Shown one piece after another: positions 62,470 through 64,000 of a stretch of 64,000 nt of DNA. The notes beneath the pieces are model-generated. The model searched no databases and was not told the origin of the DNA. It worked only from the letters and a program-made list of their open reading frames with translations. The stretch is taken from positions 1 through 64,000 of the forward strand of contig JACJYM010000004.1 in assembly GCA_020636155.1 (NCBI GenBank), given 5' to 3'. Position numbers and translations under genes: made by a program. How positions within the stretch are numbered: the stretch's first letter is position 1; each line of letters begins with the position of its first letter. The DNA comes from Lewinellaceae bacterium. GTDB lineage: Bacteria; Bacteroidota; Bacteroidia; Chitinophagales; Saprospiraceae.

Positions 62470-63747
62470 ATGCCTAGTTATTTAATAAGAAGATTTGTAC
62501 TTTTCGGAGCATTGACCATTATCGGAATGATAGGCATACAGACCTATTGGTTAAGGAAAAGCTGGGAGTTAAAGGACAAAGAATTTGACCAGACAGTACA
62601 AATTATCTTACGAAAAGTCGCTATTAAAATCTCAGCTTTTAACAAAACAGAACTCCCCAAAACTGGTCTTATTCAGCGTCGCTCTTCTAATTTTTATGCG
62701 GTGAATATCAATGGTGCTATTGATGCATCCGTGCTAGAAGACTACCTTATCAGAGAAATGGAAAATCATTCTTGGACGACTGACTTTGAATATGCGATTT
62801 ACGATTGTTCTTCTGATGACATGGTATATGGCAACTATTGTGCAGTGGATCGAGACGGGAAGCTCAAAGAACACAAGTCTTCACTCATTCCAAAAATTGA
62901 CAATGAAAACTTTGTATATTATTTCGTGGTCACATTTCCATCTCGAGATAATTACTTAATAAGCAACATGAGATCCAGCTTAGTGTTTGGGGGCATCACA
63001 ACCTTTGCCATCATATTTTTCATTTACAGTATATGGGTAATTTTGCACCAAAAAAGACTTTCTGAGCTTCAATCTGACTTTATCAACAACATGACCCACG
63101 AATTTAAAACTCCCATCGCTTCGATCAATCTAGCCACTGATGTATTGAGAAAAAATCCAAAAATCATCGAAGATGAGAAAATGTCAAAGTATCTTGAAAT
63201 CATCAAAAACCAAAACAAACGGCTCAATAGCCAAGTAGAAAAAGTGCTAGACATAGCGAAACTCGAACAGCACAAACTTGAACTAAAAAAAGAAAAACTA
63301 GACCTTCTCCAATTGTTAGAAGGCATCGTGGAAGCTCAGAATATCAAGGGTCAAGCTGTGATTAGATTAAATGCTACTGGTGAGGATTTTATCATCACCG
63401 CGGACGAGCACCATCTCACCAATGTAATCTACAACATCATTGACAATGCCATAAAATATTGCAAACGAGACCCCGAAATTGATATTTCAATCAATGCTTC
63501 CAGAAATGAAGTGGATTTCTCGATTACTGACAATGGTATAGGGATTAATAAAGAAGATATTAAACACTTATTTGATAAATTTTATAGGGTACACACCGGC
63601 AATATTCACGATGTAAAAGGGTTCGGGTTGGGTCTTTTTTATGTAAAAAGTATCGTAGATAAGCATCAATGGAATATTTTTGTGGATTCTACGGAAAACA
63701 AAGGAACAACTTTTACAATTAAAATACCAAGAAAAAATGGAATCTAA
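62470..63747 (+). CDS. Sensor histidine kinase
   Basis: 425 residues: membrane helix (about 8-26), periplasmic region, second helix (about 166-192), HisKA with His210 in MTHEFKTPIASINLATDVL, and HATPase_c with NVIYNIIDNAIKYC, SITDNGIGI, GFGLGLFYVKSIVD. It corresponds to the widespread Bacteroidota pair whose regulator gene follows and overlaps by 11 nt. Signal unknown. Confidence 0.95.
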   Translation: MPSYLIRRFVLFGALTIIGMIGIQTYWLRKSWELKDKEFDQTVQIILRKVAIKISAFNKTELPKTGLIQRRSSNFYAVNINGAIDASVLEDYLIREMENHSWTTDFEYAIYDCSSDDMVYGNYCAVDRDGKLKEHKSSLIPKIDNENFVYYFVVTFPSRDNYLISNMRSSLVFGGITTFAIIFFIYSIWVILHQKRLSELQSDFINNMTHEFKTPIASINLATDVLRKNPKIIEDEKMSKYLEIIKNQNKRLNSQVEKVLDIAKLEQHKLELKKEKLDLLQLLEGIVEAQNIKGQAVIRLNATGEDFIITADEHHLTNVIYNIIDNAIKYCKRDPEIDISINASRNEVDFSITDNGIGINKEDIKHLFDKFYRVHTGNIHDVKGFGLGLFYVKSIVDKHQWNIFVDSTENKGTTFTIKIPRKNGI

Positions 63748-64000
63748 AGCACGAATATTTTACGTAGAGGATGATCAGACATTGAGCTTTCTAACCAAAG
63801 ACAGCCTAGAACTGAATGGTTTTGAAGTCAGTCATTTTGAAAATGGTGAAGATGCATTAAAACATTTCAATCCAATGAATTTTGATTTGTGCCTACTCGA
63901 TGTCATGCTTCCAAAATTGGATGGATTTGGACTAGCTGAAAAAATTCGTGGATATGACCAGGAAATTCCAATTATTTTCCTGACCGCAAAATCACTGAAA
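63737..64000 (+). CDS. Response regulator, receiver domain (cut by window end)
   Basis: ATG inside the kinase stop region (overlap of 11 nt) opens a frame continuing to the window edge. The first 88 residues are a CheY-type receiver with EDD (11-13), phosphoacceptor Asp55 (LCLLDVMLPK) and FLTAK with the conserved Lys. The effector domain is outside the window; OmpR-type winged helix is expected but not seen. Confidence 0.93.
   Translation, partial: MESKARIFYVEDDQTLSFLTKDSLELNGFEVSHFENGEDALKHFNPMNFDLCLLDVMLPKLDGFGLAEKIRGYDQEIPIIFLTAKSLK

Noticed and set aside
1..64000. tRNA, rRNA and CRISPR arrays
   Set aside because: All intergenic gaps were read; no cloverleaf, rRNA segment or regularly spaced repeat was found.

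Overview
The window is a chromosomal segment of a member of the phylum Bacteroidota (Bacteroidetes). Evidence: type IX secretion and gliding proteins (PorZ at 30986-33286, GldB at 44895-45941, a secreted protein with a type IX sorting domain at 541-1917), families typical of the phylum (DUF4271 beside hemD, an SusC-unrelated outer-membrane beta-barrel TonB receptor, DUF3570/DUF4266), low GC, and promoters of the Bacteroidota form TTTG-N19-TAnnTTTG. Assignment below phylum is not possible from the sequence alone; a saprospira- or cytophaga-like marine or sludge lineage would fit.

Layout. 1-6.4 kb is a worn accessory island: a gene relic, a secreted FG-GAP protein, an IS91-type relic, two tandem polymorphic-toxin tail/immunity modules and an IS5-type transposase truncated inside the second toxin. 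6.4-17.9 kb is core metabolism: ligA, a TlpA-like thioredoxin, a ParE/RelE-type toxin-antitoxin pair, then acpP, fabF, rnc and a DUF457 membrane protein, alanine dehydrogenase, an FKBP isomerase, an M29 aminopeptidase, methylmalonyl-CoA epimerase and a TauE/SafE permease. 17.9-21 kb is a four-gene operon thioredoxin - ApbE - DUF4266 lipoprotein - DUF3570. 21-25.6 kb holds a 1220-residue cytochrome c/PA14/propeller/DUF1080 lipoprotein and a gene-free stretch with a duplicated leader. 25.6-30.9 kb is an envelope-stress module: response regulator and kinase, PAP2 phosphatase, DUF347 membrane protein, PagL-like lipid A deacylase and a PepSY-like periplasmic protein. 31-36.6 kb carries porZ, nadD, dnaN and an UMF1-type transporter. 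36.8-46.9 kb carries rimK with an AstE-like amidohydrolase, a GGGP synthase, rsgA and a 45-residue membrane protein, a fatty acid hydroxylase, a TonB receptor, an M15 peptidase, gldB and a 2-oxoglutarate oxygenase. 47-64 kb carries tatA, an amidohydrolase, marC, a frameshifted gene and its paralogue, carB, an M24B aminopeptidase, rpoN, a UPF0104 protein, an alkyltransferase-like protein, a TrpF-like protein, pyk, hemD with DUF4271, and a second two-component system cut by the window end.

The most interesting observation is regulatory. Upstream of the response regulator gene, the PAP2 operon and the PepSY gene lies the same 11-bp-period direct repeat, TTCyAAAT-N3-TTCwAAwT, each time exactly the same distance from a TTTG of the -7 element. 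This is what an OmpR-family regulator bound at the -33 region should look like, and it ties the whole 25.6-30.9 kb block into one autoregulated regulon that plausibly remodels lipid A or undecaprenyl phosphate metabolism.
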